Source of the DNA: Rhizobiaceae bacterium
GTDB taxonomy: Bacteria; Pseudomonadota; Alphaproteobacteria; Rhizobiales; Rhizobiaceae
Direction: 5' to 3'
Assembly (NCBI GenBank): GCA_004299545.1
Contig: SCRB01001022.1
Span: 1 to 8,251, forward strand
DNA: 8,251 nt
The position numbers and the translations under genes are program-made. The notes under the pieces were generated by a model. It ran no database searches, had not been told where the DNA came from, and saw only the letters and a list, made by a program, of their open reading frames with translations. Shown here one piece after another: positions 6,700 through 8,251 of this stretch. The first letter of the stretch is position 1; each line of letters starts with the position of its first letter.

Positions 6700-7619
6700 A
6701 CCTTCACCCTCGCCGCGCGCAGATAGACGAGAGCGAAGACGAGCAGGAGAACGAGCCACACCACGCCGATCGCCGAGGCATAGCCGAAATTGAAATTCTC
6801 GAAGGCGAGACGGTAGACATAGACGACCAGCGTCGTCGTCGAGTAACCCGGGCCGCCCTGGGTCATCGCCCATATCTTTGCGAAGTCGTTGAAGTTCGAG
6901 ATGATCATCAGGAGGCTCGACACGAAGAGCTCGCTCTTCAGGAAGGGCAGCTTGATGTCGAACACCATGCTCCATGTTCCTGCCTTGTCGATGCGGGCCG
7001 ATTCGATCACCTCGGTCGGGATCGCTGCCAGCGCCGCGCTCAAAAGCAGGAAGAAAAACGGCATCATCGCCCAGATATTGGCGACCATGATCGCCGGCAG
7101 GGCAAGGAAGCTGTTGTTCAGCCACAGAACCGGCTTGTCGATCAGGCCGAGATCGAGGAGCACCGCGTTGATGACGCCGCCGTTTTGCAGATACATGTAG
7201 CGGAACAGGAAGGCGACGACGACGAAGGGCACGGCCCACGGGGTGAGGAGCAGCGCACGCACGCTCCTGAACCGCCAGCCGGTCAGGCTTTCCGTCAGGA
7301 GCGCCAGAGCCAGCCCGAGCAGCGAGGAGACGATGACGCTGCCGAAGGTGTAGACAGCAGTGTTCCTGAGCGAGGTCCAGAAGATCGGATCGCCGAGGAG
7401 GTGCGCATAGTTGCCGCCGCCGATATAACGGGGCGGCAGCATGTCCAGCATGTTGTATTTCGTGGCCGAGAGGACCAGCGTGTAGACGACAGGATAGCCG
7501 ATGACGACGGCCAGTACCACCACGGTGGGCAGCACCATCCAGTCGATCCACGGCACCCGCTCGGCATTCTTCCGGGCGAGCGTCGTTTTCGTGGACCGTT
7601 CGCCAACCGCCGTTGTCAT
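6696..7619 (-). CDS. Carbohydrate ABC transporter permease 1, MalF/UgpA family (CUT1)
   Basis: A 307-residue inner-membrane permease with a first transmembrane segment at about 27-50 and further hydrophobic segments near 85-109, 122-144, 172-198, 230-244 and 280-300. The EAA loop is recognisable but divergent: ESARIDKAGTW starts at 206, with Lys212 where the family usually has Gly. The conserved TQGGPGYST at 253-261 is typical of the MalF/UgpA partner. It pairs with permease 2 to import a carbohydrate-like solute delivered by the binding protein. The ATG at 7619 overlaps the binding-protein stop by one base (TGATG). No strong Shine-Dalgarno is visible, so translation probably depends on reinitiation. 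Confidence 0.95.
   Translation of the reverse strand: MTTAVGERSTKTTLARKNAERVPWIDWMVLPTVVVLAVVIGYPVVYTLVLSATKYNMLDMLPPRYIGGGNYAHLLGDPIFWTSLRNTAVYTFGSVIVSSLLGLALALLTESLTGWRFRSVRALLLTPWAVPFVVVAFLFRYMYLQNGGVINAVLLDLGLIDKPVLWLNNSFLALPAIMVANIWAMMPFFFLLLSAALAAIPTEVIESARIDKAGTWSMVFDIKLPFLKSELFVSSLLMIISNFNDFAKIWAMTQGGPGYSTTTLVVYVYRLAFENFNFGYASAIGVVWLVLLLVFALVYLRAARVKV
6707..6711 (-). promoter_or_regulatory. Ribosome binding site of permease 2
   Basis: GAGGG on the minus strand, 7 bases before the ATG at 6699, within the last codons of permease 1. It fixes the ATGA-coupled start and argues against the much longer open frame upstream. Confidence 0.6.
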
Positions 7620-8251
7620 CAATCGCCCAGGTTCTGCTGGATCGACGCGGCGATCTGGTCGATCGGCGTGTCGCCCGTGACCGCCTGCTGGACGCCGGCC
7701 ATGATGGCGGTAGCGCCGGGGGCGAATTTGGGTCCGTAGGGGACCGCCGTCACCGTCGGCATGATGTTGTCGGAAAAGGCGTTGAAGACCGGCGTGTCGA
7801 GCTTCTTCGCCAGCGCGTCGGAGGGCGCCTTCTTCAGAGGCGTCAGCGAAGCCTCGTAGCTCAGCGTGTAGTGCTCGATCGCATAGGGCGATGTCGCCAG
7901 ATATTTGATGAACTTCCAGGCCGCTTTCTGGCGCTTGCTGTCGGAGAACATCACCAGCTGATGGCCGCCCTCGAAGGAATAGGCCTTCCCCGATGCGCCG
8001 ACCGGCTGCGTGGTGACGCCATAGTGTTTGTAGAAATCGGCGTCGGCCATTTTGTTGGTCGACTGGATGACACCCTGGAGGAGCACCTGGTCCCAAAGGA
8101 AGGCGACCTTGTCCTGTGCGATCAAGGGACGGAACTCACCGATCTTGCGGCCGGGATCGATATAGCCCTTTTTGGCGAGGTCGCGCATCCACGATAGGTA
8201 TTTCTTCATCGCGTCGGACGTCGCGCCGTTCTTGGCGAAAGGGTCCGCGTC
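7619..8251 (-). CDS. Extracellular solute-binding protein family 1, C-terminal part (5' end outside window)
   Basis: The visible 210 residues are the C-terminal half of a periplasmic binding protein for a CUT1 ABC importer. The frame runs open to the right edge, so the ATG at 8209 is internal and the signal peptide is not visible. Family features are the segment GGHQLVMFSDSKRQKAAWKF followed by IKYLAT, typical of the conserved GG..L.I...SK..EAAW.FI.FL block. FLWDQ and the VAFLWDQVLLQG region belong to the hinge and binding-cleft half. It would capture the substrate in the periplasm and hand it to the two permeases. As the first visible gene of the minus-strand operon, it would be the best candidate for direct ligand testing. 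The ligand cannot be named from sequence. Confidence 0.9.
   Translation of the reverse strand, partial: DADPFAKNGATSDAMKKYLSWMRDLAKKGYIDPGRKIGEFRPLIAQDKVAFLWDQVLLQGVIQSTNKMADADFYKHYGVTTQPVGASGKAYSFEGGHQLVMFSDSKRQKAAWKFIKYLATSPYAIEHYTLSYEASLTPLKKAPSDALAKKLDTPVFNAFSDNIMPTVTAVPYGPKFAPGATAIMAGVQQAVTGDTPIDQIAASIQQNLGD

Noticed and set aside
5809..7551. 580-codon minus-strand frame that would make permease 2 a large fusion protein
   Set aside because: The upstream half is an out-of-frame reading of permease 1 with low-complexity Arg-rich sequence. The real start at 6699 has a ribosome binding site and an ATGA junction.
6696..8096. Extended 466-codon frame upstream of permease 1
   Set aside because: The extra N-terminal part is a shadow of the binding-protein gene. 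Permease homology begins just after the ATG at 7619, which overlaps the upstream stop.
1..8251. CRISPR arrays, tRNA or rRNA genes, insertion sequences, attachment sites
   Set aside because: No direct repeat series, RNA gene-like segments, transposase-like proteins or terminal inverted repeats were seen; the window is continuous metabolic and transport coding sequence.

Overview
The window is dense, GC-rich (low-to-mid 60s % G+C by eye), and reads like a chromosome or megaplasmid segment from an alphaproteobacterium, most likely a rhizobial-type Hyphomicrobiales member. This rests on codon and GC style and on the presence of a CUT1 sugar ABC transporter operon beside sugar-acid enzymes. No RNA gene, mobile element or phylogenetic marker fixes the taxon. 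Nearly every base is coding, and no stretch over 300 bases lacks a gene.

Left part, plus strand (1-2674): the 3' two thirds of suyB (beta subunit of (R)-sulfolactate sulfo-lyase), a strong intrinsic terminator, then slcC-like (D-2-hydroxyacid dehydrogenase family) and comC-like (Ldh2/malate dehydrogenase family) genes joined by an ATGA overlap. Each family assignment alone would be ambiguous. Together they match the known sulfolactate module, in which SlcC oxidises (S)-sulfolactate to sulfopyruvate, ComC reduces sulfopyruvate to (R)-sulfolactate, and SuyAB splits that into pyruvate and sulfite.

Right part, minus strand (8251 down to 2709): a tightly packed operon read toward the first module. 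Its order is solute-binding protein (partial, cut by the right edge), permease 1, permease 2, SDR dehydrogenase, ABC ATPase, and a DgoD-like enolase-superfamily sugar-acid dehydratase. Junctions are TGATG, ATGA, an 8-base overlap, TGATG and a 16-base gap. The two groups meet tail to tail with 34 bases between stop codons.

Working model (inference): the transporter imports a sugar or sugar derivative, the SDR oxidises it, and the enolase-superfamily enzyme dehydrates the resulting aldonate to a 2-keto-3-deoxy acid. If that sugar carries a C6 sulfonate (as in sulfoquinovose), an aldolase and an aldehyde dehydrogenase outside the window would yield sulfolactate for the plus-strand module. This would be an Entner-Doudoroff-like route with an MR/MLE dehydratase in place of the IlvD/Edd-type enzyme of the described sulfo-ED pathway. 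The alternative is a neutral sugar-acid operon that is merely adjacent. SuyA, any regulator, an aldolase, a lactonase and sulfite-handling genes are not visible here.
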